Positions 51,593 to 60,548 are shown, counted from the stretch's first letter. The stretch is DNA of 64,000 nucleotides from JAKPUX01 sp035353815 (GCA_035353815.1 DAOQAG010000019.1:8116-72115); one strand, 5' to 3'. Translations and numbers: made by a program. Notes: generated by a model not told the origin, from the sequence alone.

Positions 51593-52474
51593 TTAGTAAC
51601 ACATATCAGGACTAAAGACACGATAAAACATATCGAGACTTGATGCTGTTCCGCCGCCGACATCACATGTGCCCCAATTATACTCTTCATTCACTTGGAA
51701 ACAGGAAGAATAATAGTATGCTATTCCGAAGCCGGTCTCGTATGCATAATTGAGTTCAAATTCCGAGTTTTCACCAAATTTATCTCTATCTTTAAGTGCA
51801 AACGCATGCAAGCAGATCGGTCTGGCAATTCTCCACTCCGGGGAGTAATAGTCATCAATCCAGCGATGTGAATAGATGGCATCATTAAAAGAGCCATCAT
51901 AATTATCGGCACAGCAAGACTGACTTTTCGATAAATCATAAATAACCTTATGATAATAACCGTAAGTTGTTGTCTGCTGGCTAAAGGTAAAGCTATCACC
52001 TGTCCATGACGTCCCTTTGTAAACCGTTGCCAAATCCCAACACTTTGTATCGGTCAAAATTTTAGATAGTTTTAATTCATCAAGGTTTTGATAAGGTAGA
52101 TTGACTTGCAGGACTTTTTCAACTGAATTTTTTTCAGCGCCTACTCTTATCGTGTAGGCCTTCAATGCTTCCAGTTCATCGTTATAAAAAAGTATATGAA
52201 AAGTTCGTTCTGCAGGCGTCCATGCGCCAAGAATTCTGATATTACCATAGTAACCTTCACTCGCCAATTTTAAGGCATACTCATTAACTATATCCGGCAC
52301 TGCCTGAGGCATAAAAAGATCTGCCTCAGAGATTAAAGAGTGGTTTGAAGACTTACTGTAATCCACTGTAGATATTTGTTTTTCATTAGGTTGTAGTGTA
52401 TTATTGTCGCATTGATAAAAAATGCCTCCTGCAATCAAGACCAACCCTGACAGAAATGTGTGCGGTTTCATCAT
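51593..52474 (-). CDS. Lipoprotein of unknown function in the AT-rich island
   Basis: 293 residues, starting at ATGATG (52474) after GGAGGGAG. The N-terminus is a signal peptide with a possible lipobox (IFYQCDNN, Cys22), after which the chain is acidic and aromatic-rich, with eight further Cys in the last two-thirds ('SQSCCADNY', 'SSCFQ', 'GTCDVGG', 'SPDMCY'). No domain was recognised. It lies 37 bases upstream of the small barrel gene in the same direction, with similar AT-rich codon use, so the pair probably came in and work together. Confidence 0.65.
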   Translation of the reverse strand: MMKPHTFLSGLVLIAGGIFYQCDNNTLQPNEKQISTVDYSKSSNHSLISEADLFMPQAVPDIVNEYALKLASEGYYGNIRILGAWTPAERTFHILFYNDELEALKAYTIRVGAEKNSVEKVLQVNLPYQNLDELKLSKILTDTKCWDLATVYKGTSWTGDSFTFSQQTTTYGYYHKVIYDLSKSQSCCADNYDGSFNDAIYSHRWIDDYYSPEWRIARPICLHAFALKDRDKFGENSEFELNYAYETGFGIAYYYSSCFQVNEEYNWGTCDVGGGTASSLDMFYRVFSPDMCY

Positions 52475-53016
52475 TTTTCTCCCTCCAGGTTAAAATGATT
52501 ATGAATTGCTGTCCATTTCTGGTCATAATGCCAGACGATCTCTTTATTGAAATAATAATTGTCATCGCTTTAGCCGAAATTGGCTGCGAACAGTATCAAT
52601 TTTAATTTAAGCAAAATTGTAACGCTTGTCAAGCAGCATTTATGACTTTGTTGATTTAGTTAATGCAAGCGGCTTAATGAATTAAAAATAATCTACTTAA
52701 TTGCAAAATGTGTTTGCTATTTACCGCGGCGATTATTATCTTAACCAATTAATCGTATAGAAGATAACTACTATTTGCGGAGCAAGTCGTGTTTCAGAAA
52801 TCAGCTGATCAATCGCCTCTGTTTGAGGTTGGCCCGGTGCGCCCCCGCAAATCTCGCTCCCACCCCCCCGCCGCCAGGCTAGCGTGCCATTTTAGTTCCC
52901 GCTCTCAGCCCTGCCCGAAAAATCGCTTGCGAATCAAGCTATTTTTTTGTATCTAATGCGGAGAATCCCGCGAGCGGGCGGGAAGAAGGTGCGACCCACG
53001 AACGAAGGAGAAGCGC
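52475..53016. other. Long intergenic region with AT-rich part and one solitary C-type repeat
   Basis: 542 bases without a convincing gene. 52500-52790 is AT-rich and probably carries the promoter of the lipoprotein gene. At 52847-52863 lies GCAAATCTCGCTCCCAC, which differs by one base from the array C word GCAGATCTCGCTCCCAC, so a single decayed copy is present. The last 100 bases lead into the cyclophilin gene. Confidence 0.6.
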
Positions 53017-53706
53017 ATGAAAAAGATAGTGCTGGTGCTGGCCTGCGCCGCCCTGCTGGCGGCCGGCTGCGGTAAAAAAGAACAGGGGGAGAACAAACCG
53101 GCGGCCCAGGCGCAAAAAGAGTGCACCGCCTTGAGCGACACCCAGCTGCAGCAGCTGCTCGAGAAGGTCAAACAGACCCCCATGGATCCGGTGGAAGGCA
53201 GTGAAGTGGCGGTCCTCGAAACCAACTATGGCAAGATGGTCGCCACCTTTTTCACCGACAAGGCACCGATGACCTGCACCTCTTTCAAACGCCTGGTCAA
53301 GGCCGGCTATTATGACTGCACGCAGTTCCATCGTGTCATTAAGGGCTTCATGATCCAGGGCGGCGATGTCAACAGCAAGGACGCCATCATCGGCAACGAA
53401 GGTGAAGGCGGTCCGGGCTACTCCCTGCCCGCGGAATTCAACGACACCCCGCACGACCTCGGCATCCTCTCCATGGCGCGCCGCGGCGATGACATCAACA
53501 GCGCCGGCAGCCAGTTCTTCATCTGCCTCTCGCGCGAGGGCACCCGCGGGCTCGATGGCCAATATACCGCATTCGGCAAGCTGATCGAGGGCATCGACGT
53601 GCTGCAAAAAATCGGCGACGCCGCCGTCACCATGTCGGCCATGGGCGAAAATTCGGTGCCGGTGCAGCCGATCTATATCAAAAAAGCCTATATGGAAAAG
53701 AGATAA
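53017..53706 (+). CDS. Cyclophilin-type peptidyl-prolyl isomerase lipoprotein
   Basis: 229 residues with a lipoprotein signal (LLAAGC, then GKKEQ). The cyclophilin domain (about 60-225) has 'FHRVIKGFMIQGGDV' and 'SAGSQFFICLS', with the active-site Arg, Phe, Met, Gln of the family; the usual Trp near the end of the site is replaced (FGKLIEGIDVLQKI follows). Lipid anchoring puts it in the periplasm, where it would help fold exported proteins. AAGGAG precedes the start. It is 9 bases upstream of the subtilase gene, so a joint role in secreted-protein maturation is plausible. Confidence 0.92.
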   Translation: MKKIVLVLACAALLAAGCGKKEQGENKPAAQAQKECTALSDTQLQQLLEKVKQTPMDPVEGSEVAVLETNYGKMVATFFTDKAPMTCTSFKRLVKAGYYDCTQFHRVIKGFMIQGGDVNSKDAIIGNEGEGGPGYSLPAEFNDTPHDLGILSMARRGDDINSAGSQFFICLSREGTRGLDGQYTAFGKLIEGIDVLQKIGDAAVTMSAMGENSVPVQPIYIKKAYMEKR

Positions 53707-53715
53707 GTTGTGCGT

Positions 53716-55461
53716 ATGAAAAAGTCTCACCCTGCTGCTGCAGGATCGGCCCTGGTTGGGCCGGTCCTGCTTTTTTTGCTCCTCCTCGCGGCCGCTCCCG
53801 GCGCAGCCAGGACAGAGAACCCGCGCACCTGGTTCTTTTTCCGCGACAAGGGGCCGCTTAACCTCGAAAAATCATCCCTGGCCGAGGCCCAGGCCGGGCT
53901 CTCCTCCCGGGCCCTGGCGCGGCGCGCCAAGATCGCCGCGGGCGGCCCGCTCGTCGACGCCACCGATGCGCCCGTCTATGCCGGCTATCTTGAGCAGCTC
54001 GCCGCCCTCGGCATCCAGCCCGTCGTCGTCTCGAGGTGGCTCAACGGCGTCAGCGCCGCGGCCACCCCGGAACAGATCGCCGCAGCCGCCCATCTGGAGT
54101 GCATCGCCCGCATCCAGCCGGTCCTGCGCGGACACGCGCCCTTGCCCGAGACGTCACACATCCTGCAAAAGAGCAGCGACACAAGCGACCGGCCGCTGGA
54201 TTACGGCTACAGCCTCAGCCAAAACGAGCAGGTGCTGATCCCCCCGGTCCACCAGCTCGGCTTTTACGGCCAGGGTGTGCGCATCGCCGTCTTCGATACC
54301 GGATTCCGGCTCACCCATGAGGCGTTCGATTCGCTCAAGGTGGTGGCGCAGCACGATTTCATCCAAAACGATGACAATCTCGACAATCAGGAAGGCGAGC
54401 GCAGCGACCAGAACAGCCATGGCACCATGGTACTCTCGATCCTCGCCGCCAACAAGCCGGGCCGTCTGATCGGCGGCGCCCCGCACGCTGAATTCATTCT
54501 CGCCAAGACCGAGGATGTCTCCCAGGAGATCCAGGCCGAGGAGGACCACTGGATCGCTGCGGCCGAGTGGGCCGAGGGTTTGGGCGCGGACATTATCAGC
54601 ACCAGCCTCGGCTACATTGACTGGTATACCTACGCCGAGATGGACGGCAATACGGCGCCGATCACGCGCGCTGCCGATCTGGCCGTGGCCAAGGGAGTGA
54701 TCGTCGTGGTCGCGGCGGGCAATGAAGGCAACAATATCTGGCACTATATCTCCGCCCCGGCGGACGGGGACAGCGTCCTTGCGATCGGAGCGGTGGATGA
54801 AAAGGGCAATGTCGTCTCCTTCAGCTCGCGCGGGCCGACGGCGGATGGCCGGATCAAGCCGGATCTGATGGCCCGCGGTCTCGGCGTCGCCTGCATCGCC
54901 GTGCCGCCGGCCAGTGGCATCGGCACCGGCTATGGCTATGTCTCCGGGACCTCGGCCGCTTGCCCGCTTGCCGCGAGCTGTGCGGCGCTGATCCTCTGCG
55001 CCAATCCGGCGCTGACCCCCATGGAGGTCGTCAATGCCATGCGCCAGACCGCAACGCGCAGCCGCACGCCGGACACCGATTATGGGTGGGGTATTATCCA
55101 GACGCTGGCGGCGGTTGAATCGACCCGGGTGGAGGAACCGATCGTGCTGCCGGAACGCACTGCCTTGCGGGGGATCTACCCCAACCCGGCGGCTACCGGC
55201 GGGAACCGGAACTTGACGATGGCGTTGGATCTGAAGGAGCCCGAATGGGTGGAGGTGCGGCTCTACGATCTGCTCGGGCGGGAAGTGGCGGTTTTATTTC
55301 GGGGACAAGTGGCCGCGGGCAGCGACCGGCGGATACGTATGGCTTGGCCGGCGGCCATCCGGCAGCTAGGCAGCGGCGTCTATTTTGCGGTCACGAAAAG
55401 CAGATCATTTAATGAAAGCCGGACGATTACGCTGCTGCAGCCCGGCCGCGAGGGGCGCTGA
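53716..55461 (+). CDS. Subtilisin-like (S8) serine protease with type IX-style sorting tail
   Basis: 581 residues from the ATG at 53716 (a GTG six bases earlier is possible). Signal peptide, then an inhibitor-like propeptide (about 36-140), then the S8 domain with Asp194 ('IAVFDTGF'), His235 ('NSHGTMV'), oxyanion Asn336 ('AAGNEGN') and Ser413 ('SGTSAACP'). The last 85 residues start 'LRGIYPNPAATGG', a sorting domain of the type IX kind, though less close to the consensus than those of the cytochrome and adhesin. A secreted or surface protease is the likely product. Its 3' end overlaps the convergent diguanylate cyclase gene by 57 bases. Confidence 0.9.
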   Translation: MKKSHPAAAGSALVGPVLLFLLLLAAAPGAARTENPRTWFFFRDKGPLNLEKSSLAEAQAGLSSRALARRAKIAAGGPLVDATDAPVYAGYLEQLAALGIQPVVVSRWLNGVSAAATPEQIAAAAHLECIARIQPVLRGHAPLPETSHILQKSSDTSDRPLDYGYSLSQNEQVLIPPVHQLGFYGQGVRIAVFDTGFRLTHEAFDSLKVVAQHDFIQNDDNLDNQEGERSDQNSHGTMVLSILAANKPGRLIGGAPHAEFILAKTEDVSQEIQAEEDHWIAAAEWAEGLGADIISTSLGYIDWYTYAEMDGNTAPITRAADLAVAKGVIVVVAAGNEGNNIWHYISAPADGDSVLAIGAVDEKGNVVSFSSRGPTADGRIKPDLMARGLGVACIAVPPASGIGTGYGYVSGTSAACPLAASCAALILCANPALTPMEVVNAMRQTATRSRTPDTDYGWGIIQTLAAVESTRVEEPIVLPERTALRGIYPNPAATGGNRNLTMALDLKEPEWVEVRLYDLLGREVAVLFRGQVAAGSDRRIRMAWPAAIRQLGSGVYFAVTKSRSFNESRTITLLQPGREGR

Positions 55462-56493
55462 GGAGAAGGCCTCCCGGGCGCCGAGGACGCGATCGCGTCC
55501 CGCCCGCTTGGCTGCGTAGAGAGCCCGATCGGCCTGATGCAGCAGTTCGGTCTCCCCTTCGCCGTTTTCCGGGCAGGCTGCAACGCCGATGGAGATGGTG
55601 ACGCGGCCGCAGTTCATCCCGTGACCGATAGGCAGGGACTCGGCGGCCACCGCCCGGCGCAGCTTTTCCGCCGCAAGCAGGGCATGGTCGAGATCGCTCT
55701 CGGGGAGGAGGACGACAAACTCCTCGCCGCCATAGCGGCAAAGGATGTCGGAGGTGCGCAGGTTGTTTTTCAGCAGCTGGGCGACCACTTGCAGGGCCTG
55801 GTCCCCGGCGAGATGACCATAGGTATCGTTATAGGCCTTGAAGGTGTCGATATCGATCATCAGCACGGCCAGGCTGCGGCGGTAGCGCCGGGCACGCTGC
55901 AGTTCAGCGGGGTAGCGGTCTTCGAAATAGCGCCGGTTCCAGATGGCGGTGAGCACATCGGTCATGGCCTGCGCCTCGGCATCGCGGACGCGCACCTGCA
56001 CGGCGAGATGGGCAGCGAAGAGTTCCATCAGCTTGCGCAGGATCTGGCGCTCGCGCAGGGTGAAGGGGAGCTCCTCGCGCCGCAGTAAGGTCAGCCAGCC
56101 CACCGGAATGTTGTTCGGGCGGGCGATCACCAGATCGAGACGGCGGGCAAATGCGGCAGGCAGCGGGAAAGCCTCGCGCGGGGTGAGCGAATGACCATTG
56201 AGCCAGATCAGCTGTCGCGGCGTGGCCTCTTCGAGAATGGGGGGCCAGGCCAAGAGCAGTTGCCAGCGGCCGGGCTGGCGCACCCAGAGGGCAAATCCAT
56301 CGGCCGCGAAATGACGTTTGAAAAACGGGGCTAATGAGAGGAACGCCTCATCACCGCCGTCAAGGCGGGATAACAACCGCGTCCACCGCAGCACCAGCCG
56401 CATCACCTTGAGGCGGCGCTGCAGGTGTTTTTCACCCAGCAGCCCGAATGCATACCCCTTGTTCGCCGTTCTTCCGAAAGATGCGCTCGACAA
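55405..56493 (-). CDS. GGDEF diguanylate cyclase with GAF-like N-terminal domain
   Basis: 362 residues from a TTG at 56493, which has AAGGAG 7 bases upstream; the next in-frame ATG would cut 30 residues. Residues about 35-170 look like a GAF-type sensor without a membrane segment. The GGDEF domain (about 178-345) has 'MTDVLTAIWNRRYFEDRY', 'MIDIDTFKAYNDTYGH', the active-site GGEEF (255-259) and, five residues before it, RTSD (246-249), an RxxD inhibitory site. It should therefore make cyclic di-GMP and be product-inhibited. No EAL domain. It ends inside the convergent subtilase gene. Confidence 0.92.
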   Translation of the reverse strand: MSSASFGRTANKGYAFGLLGEKHLQRRLKVMRLVLRWTRLLSRLDGGDEAFLSLAPFFKRHFAADGFALWVRQPGRWQLLLAWPPILEEATPRQLIWLNGHSLTPREAFPLPAAFARRLDLVIARPNNIPVGWLTLLRREELPFTLRERQILRKLMELFAAHLAVQVRVRDAEAQAMTDVLTAIWNRRYFEDRYPAELQRARRYRRSLAVLMIDIDTFKAYNDTYGHLAGDQALQVVAQLLKNNLRTSDILCRYGGEEFVVLLPESDLDHALLAAEKLRRAVAAESLPIGHGMNCGRVTISIGVAACPENGEGETELLHQADRALYAAKRAGRDRVLGAREAFSSAPLAAGLQQRNRPAFIK

Positions 56494-56755
56494 AAAACCA
56501 CTCCTTCATTCAATCCCCCTTTACCACCATCCCCTCCGCCCACGGCTGAATTGACCCGGATTCCTCCACTGAACCGGAACCTGACCCGGACGCTAGTCCG
56601 GGGGCGCCCGGTTTACTGCAAATTTGGTGCCCGGATCATCTCCTCTTTTTGTGAGGAAGAATAATAACTTGCAATATTTTTGTTGTGCAGGAGTGGCCGG
56701 AGTTCAGCCAAAACGATGGAGTTTCGGACAGCAGGAATAAAAGGCGAGGCCGGGG

Positions 56756-56885
56756 GCGAACCGGGAGGCGGGGGTGGGCCGGGAGTTGGGGGTGGGGCAC
56801 AAGGCACGGGTGGATCGCACGGCGGGAGTGGGCCGCAAGGCGGGGGTGAGCCGGGAGGCGGGGATGGGCTGCAAAGGGGGTCGCA
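56756..56885 (+). repeat. Degenerate G-rich repeat F, 18-21 bp period
   Basis: About seven loose copies of a unit like GGAGGCGGGGGTGGGCCG. Frames on either strand would encode hexapeptide-like repeats, but neither has start signals. It lies in the 412-base interval 56494-56905 between the diguanylate cyclase and glycosyltransferase-like genes; the rest of the interval shows no gene. Confidence 0.75.
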
Positions 56886-56905
56886 GGAGCCCCGGCAAAG
56901 GCAGG

Positions 56906-57472
56906 TCAGAAGGCCAGAGAGGCGGAACGGGCGGGCTCGGGGCGTCCGAGATAGACCAGCAGTCCTTCCAGCGCCCGGATGGCATCCGGCGTGCCGGGCC
57001 GATAGAGAAAGGTATAGAGCTCTTCCCGGGCGGATTCGGCATAGCCGGCGCGGATCGGGGCACCGCTCTCCATCACCACGGCCAGGCTGAAATAGCGGAC
57101 GGAAAGATTGAGGTCGATGACCACATCGAAGGGGGTGCTGAAAAGGCGCTTTTTGCAGGCGGCATTCGGCCCGCCGCTGCGGTCCATATCGGTCGGCCCC
57201 CAGACGATGAGCTGAAATCCCCGCGCCATCTCAGTGGCCACCGGAATGGCGCCGTTCTGCAGCAAGGTGACATGGGCTTTGGGGAAATTCTTGCGCAGCC
57301 CCGCCAGCGAAGCCGCTATCCGGTCATATTCCGCCGGTATCTCCGGCAGGCAAACCAGAACCCGCTGCGCCTCATGCAGCAGGGCGCTGAAGCTGATGGG
57401 CTTGCCGTATTTGTCAGCGCGGCGGCGGAAACGGCTCAGCGCGAAGGACTGCAACATTTTTTGCATCGCCAT
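56906..57472 (-). CDS. Short glycosyltransferase-9-like protein (heptosyltransferase fold), probably partial
   Basis: 188 residues. 'RVLVCLPEIPAEYDRIAASL', 'FPKAHVTLLQNGAIP', 'DVVIDLNLSVRYFSLAVVM' and 'GAPIRAGYAESAREELYTFL' resemble the N-terminal Rossmann half of ADP-heptose:LPS heptosyltransferases (family GT9). Normal members have about 350 residues, so the second, nucleotide-sugar-binding half is missing, and catalytic function is doubtful. It could be a remnant or a specialised half-protein. The gene is flanked on both sides by G-rich repeats (D upstream, F downstream), which is consistent with rearrangement. No clear ribosome binding site. Confidence 0.5.
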   Translation of the reverse strand: MAMQKMLQSFALSRFRRRADKYGKPISFSALLHEAQRVLVCLPEIPAEYDRIAASLAGLRKNFPKAHVTLLQNGAIPVATEMARGFQLIVWGPTDMDRSGGPNAACKKRLFSTPFDVVIDLNLSVRYFSLAVVMESGAPIRAGYAESAREELYTFLYRPGTPDAIRALEGLLVYLGRPEPARSASLAF

Positions 57473-57540
57473 AAGGACATTCCTGAAAAGTGTGCAAATA
57501 ATGTACTAAAAATAACTACCCCGGTCAACAGCAATTTGCA

Positions 57541-57724
57541 GGTGGGAACGAGACCGGGGGGCGCAAGGGGGAGGGGGGTCGAGACAAGGGCGGCGGCAAA
57601 ATCGGGGTGGGAACGAGACTGGCGGGCGCAAGGGGCGGAGGGTCGAGACGGGGGCGGCGGCAAAATCGGGGTGGGAACGAGACCGGGGGGCGCAAGGGGG
57701 AGGGGGGTCGAGACGGGGGCGGCT
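57541..57724 (+). repeat. Tandem repeat array D, three copies of a G-rich 64-65 bp unit
   Basis: Units start with GTGGGAACGAGAC at 57542, 57607 and 57671. Each has runs such as GGGGGGCGCAAGGGGGAGGG, so the plus strand is suited to forming G-quadruplexes. The core GTGGGAACGAGA matches arrays B and C. It lies between the glycosyltransferase-like gene start and the HhH barrel gene stop. Confidence 0.95.
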
Positions 57725-57738
57725 TTTGGCCGCGGCGC

Positions 57739-59733
57739 CTATCGGGATGAGGCAGGACGCGCGGCCGCCTTGTGGAGAATACGCCAGTCCAGCTGCACTC
57801 CCACACTCCGGCGCGCCGGGAGGCGCTGGATTCTCTGTCCCGACCCATCCGGCTCCGACGGCTGCCAGCTCCATTTGGCCGACAGCTGCAGTGACGGCGA
57901 GAGCTCGCAGTGCAGCAGCACAAAGGCGCGGCAGCTGCGGCCATAGGCCAGCGGCAAAGAGAGTGCGCCGGGCAGATCGTTTTCACAGGAATAAAACCGG
58001 GTTTCGTAACAGCGCGCAGCAAAGAACTGGTAGCGCACGGTCAGCGCCAGCCGCCGCCCCAGCGGCAGCTCGAGCTGTTGATAGAGCATCCAGCCGCTGC
58101 TGTCGGGGAAGGCGGGCAGGAGGAGCCCTCCCCGGGCGATATGGAAGTGGCGATATTCAAGGTGGGTGCGCCAGCCCACGCCACCCGCGCGATACTCCAG
58201 TTGGGTCATGGCGCTCCACAAGCGGCGCTCGCGCCAGATCTTGATGGCGTTGCCGAAACGGTCCGCCGCGGCTTCGGCCAGAGACCAGGCTTTGCAGCGG
58301 AGGCGATGCCTGCTGCTCAAGGCGGGCAGAGGCTGCCAATTCAAGGTCAGCGTGTACTCCGCCGCCGGAACGGCAGGCATGGGCTGGCGCCACGCGGGGG
58401 CGAGGTTATGCGCGACGGCGGCGGCCGCGCCGAGCCGAACCCGCCGCGGCAGATCCAGGCGCAGGGCCAGGTGCCATCCGGCGGAGTTGCGCGGTTCCTC
58501 ATCGAGTGCGCCGAGCAAACGATGGTAGCAGGCGCCATACTGATGCCAGAGCAGGAGCCCTTCCGCCCGCTGGTTCTGCAGCAGAATCCCGGCCTCCATG
58601 GCGGTACCGCCGCCGCGGCTGCGGGCCGCCTCGGCGAAGCCGGTCACGCCGCAGAGACGGAGCTCGGCCTCCAGCCCACTGTTCCAGTTCCGCTCTCCCG
58701 CAAAGGCGTGACGGCTTTCGAGGCTGGTGCCGGCGGTCAGGATGCGCGAATACCGCGCTTCCTGCCAGGCTGCAGCGAGGCGCAACCGCCCGCCATAGCG
58801 GTGCTGCACCACCAATCCGCGGCTGGAGGCTTGCAGTGTGTTCCTGGCCTCCTGTTCCGCCGCGCTGCGGTGCAAGCCGCTCCATTGCAGCGACCGGACC
58901 TGCCCGCCCTCGAGCGAGGCGTCCCAACCGGAACGGCCGTGGAACAGGAGCACCTCGACGCCGCGCACCTCCAGAGCCAGAGCTGCCCCGTCGCGGCTGC
59001 CGTTCTCGCCGGCCGACAGCGAGGCCCGCGCCGCCGCCGCGCGCGGCCGGTATCCCGCGACCGGGTCGAGGGCACCACTCCACTGGCCATGGCCAGGAAA
59101 AAGCAGCCCGCGGCCGCTCTCGAGCAGAAACGTCCCGAGGACGAGCCGACCGGAGAGCCAGGGCAACTCCCATTGGCCGCTGTAGCGCAGCAAGTCCGTG
59201 GCGGAGGCCTCCCCGGGATCCTTCTCACACACCAGCCCGCCACTGAGGCGCGGACCCGCGGCGAAGCGCAGCCGCTGGTAGAGGCGTGCGGCATTTCCCG
59301 TGGCCGGCGCAGCATTCTCCTCGCGGGGCCAGGCCAGGACCCAGCGGTGCCGCCCCTCGCAGCGGAAAGGACTTTGATCCCGGCCCGGCGCAGAACAGCG
59401 CAGATAGGGCAGAAGCCGTCGATACGCTGCCGCGGAGAGCCCGACGGCCGCCTGCAGATCGCTGACGCGGCGGAATCCCCCCGTGGCGCGGCGCGCGGCG
59501 ACCAGCGCCTGCGCGGTGGCGTCATCGATCCAGGGGAATTGCTGCCACTCTTCAAGGCGGGCGCGATTGATGTCCAGGGGGTGGGCGCGGCGCCACTCAA
59601 GGAATTCGATGAGCGCCTCGACGCGATCCTCCGCTGCCTCCGGGTCGATGAATTCATCCCAGTCCAGTTCCTGCCCGCGCAGCAGCGCCAGCGTGCCCAG
59701 GACCAGAACGCAGGCCATCTGGGCGGCTTTCAT
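57739..59733 (-). CDS. Outer membrane protein with N-terminal helix-hairpin-helix domain
   Basis: 664 residues from the ATG at 59733. Signal peptide (about 1-20), then a ComEA-like helix-hairpin-helix region (about 28-110: 'HPLDINRARLEEWQQFPWI', 'FRRVSDLQAAVGLSAAAY'), then a long run of amphipathic strands that looks like a large beta-barrel. This architecture is known from Bacteroidota outer-membrane proteins of unknown role. The start overlaps the stop codon of the PorV-like gene by four bases (ATGA), so the two are coupled and probably act together at the outer membrane. Confidence 0.72.
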   Translation of the reverse strand: MKAAQMACVLVLGTLALLRGQELDWDEFIDPEAAEDRVEALIEFLEWRRAHPLDINRARLEEWQQFPWIDDATAQALVAARRATGGFRRVSDLQAAVGLSAAAYRRLLPYLRCSAPGRDQSPFRCEGRHRWVLAWPREENAAPATGNAARLYQRLRFAAGPRLSGGLVCEKDPGEASATDLLRYSGQWELPWLSGRLVLGTFLLESGRGLLFPGHGQWSGALDPVAGYRPRAAAARASLSAGENGSRDGAALALEVRGVEVLLFHGRSGWDASLEGGQVRSLQWSGLHRSAAEQEARNTLQASSRGLVVQHRYGGRLRLAAAWQEARYSRILTAGTSLESRHAFAGERNWNSGLEAELRLCGVTGFAEAARSRGGGTAMEAGILLQNQRAEGLLLWHQYGACYHRLLGALDEEPRNSAGWHLALRLDLPRRVRLGAAAAVAHNLAPAWRQPMPAVPAAEYTLTLNWQPLPALSSRHRLRCKAWSLAEAAADRFGNAIKIWRERRLWSAMTQLEYRAGGVGWRTHLEYRHFHIARGGLLLPAFPDSSGWMLYQQLELPLGRRLALTVRYQFFAARCYETRFYSCENDLPGALSLPLAYGRSCRAFVLLHCELSPSLQLSAKWSWQPSEPDGSGQRIQRLPARRSVGVQLDWRILHKAAARPASSR

Positions 59734-60548
59734 CGTCCTCTCCCCTGCGTCCGGGGGCGGCTGACACAGGTGAGGCCGAACTGATGGGTGAGGCCGAGCC
59801 AGGGGTGACTCGTGGCACTGTATTCTATGGAAAAACCCTCGAGGTGCAGGCCAAATCCCGCTGCAAAGCGCCGTGCGGCGGAGTTGAATCCGGCGCGCAG
59901 GGCGAGATATGGGCCGAGGCGGTGCTCGGCGCCGCAGCGCACGGCGAGGCTCTGACCGCTTTCGAAATAGAGGTCGGCGCAGAGCGAGCTGGCGGAGGCT
60001 AGCGCGAAGGCAAGGCCGCACTGCAGGGATTGCGGCAGGGGTTCGTGGCAGCGGCCGATGACGGCGTGGCCGAGGTTGCGCAGGCAAAATCCGGTGCTCA
60101 GGCGGCCGGTGAGATCCAGCCGGCCGCCGAGGTCGCCGAGCAGGGCGCCGGCCGCGCCGTAGCGGGCGATGGCAATGTGGAGATAGCGCAGGGTGACACC
60201 GAAGACAAGGCCGGGGGTAAAGGCATGGCCCAGAGCGGCAGCGGCGGTGATCTCGCGGTAGGCAGAGGAGCCGCAGGAGTAAAGCGCCGCCGCAATGCCG
60301 GTGGCGGGCCATGCGCGGCTGGCACCCGCCTGCCCGCAGGAGAGCTCGGCCAGGCCGTAGGGGCGGCTGAGGGTGCTGCTGCAGCGCCAGGGCGGCGCAC
60401 CGGCCAGGCTGGCGGGATTCTGGAAGGGGGCCTCGTTCAAATCGCTGCCGGCGACCCCAGCGCCGGCCATGGCCTGCCAGCGGCAGCCCGGCGCCGGATC
60501 CTCCGCCGCCCGCAGCCTGCACGCCGCCATCATCAGCAGGGTCAGCAC
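59730..60548 (-). CDS. PorV/PorQ-like outer membrane beta-barrel protein, start uncertain
   Basis: About 272 residues if translation begins at the GTG at 60548. A signal peptide seems to begin earlier ('VPGLRRSRWLVLTLLMMAA' before CRLRAAED), so the true start may be a rare codon upstream; no ATG with a ribosome binding site fits. Early 'AMAGAGVAGSDLNEAPFQNPASLAGAP' is typical of PorV/PorQ-family barrels, which begin with a short loop and 'NPA'. The remaining chain alternates strands. PorV and PorQ are outer-membrane parts of type IX secretion that bind sorting domains, fitting the several tailed proteins here. Assignment to one of them is not secure. Confidence 0.62.
   Translation of the reverse strand: MLTLLMMAACRLRAAEDPAPGCRWQAMAGAGVAGSDLNEAPFQNPASLAGAPPWRCSSTLSRPYGLAELSCGQAGASRAWPATGIAAALYSCGSSAYREITAAAALGHAFTPGLVFGVTLRYLHIAIARYGAAGALLGDLGGRLDLTGRLSTGFCLRNLGHAVIGRCHEPLPQSLQCGLAFALASASSLCADLYFESGQSLAVRCGAEHRLGPYLALRAGFNSAARRFAAGFGLHLEGFSIEYSATSHPWLGLTHQFGLTCVSRPRTQGRGR

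Noticed and set aside
56680..57090. A Gly-rich 136-residue plus-strand protein
   Set aside because: Its Gly-rich look comes from the G-rich repeat F, and it runs antisense into the glycosyltransferase-like gene.
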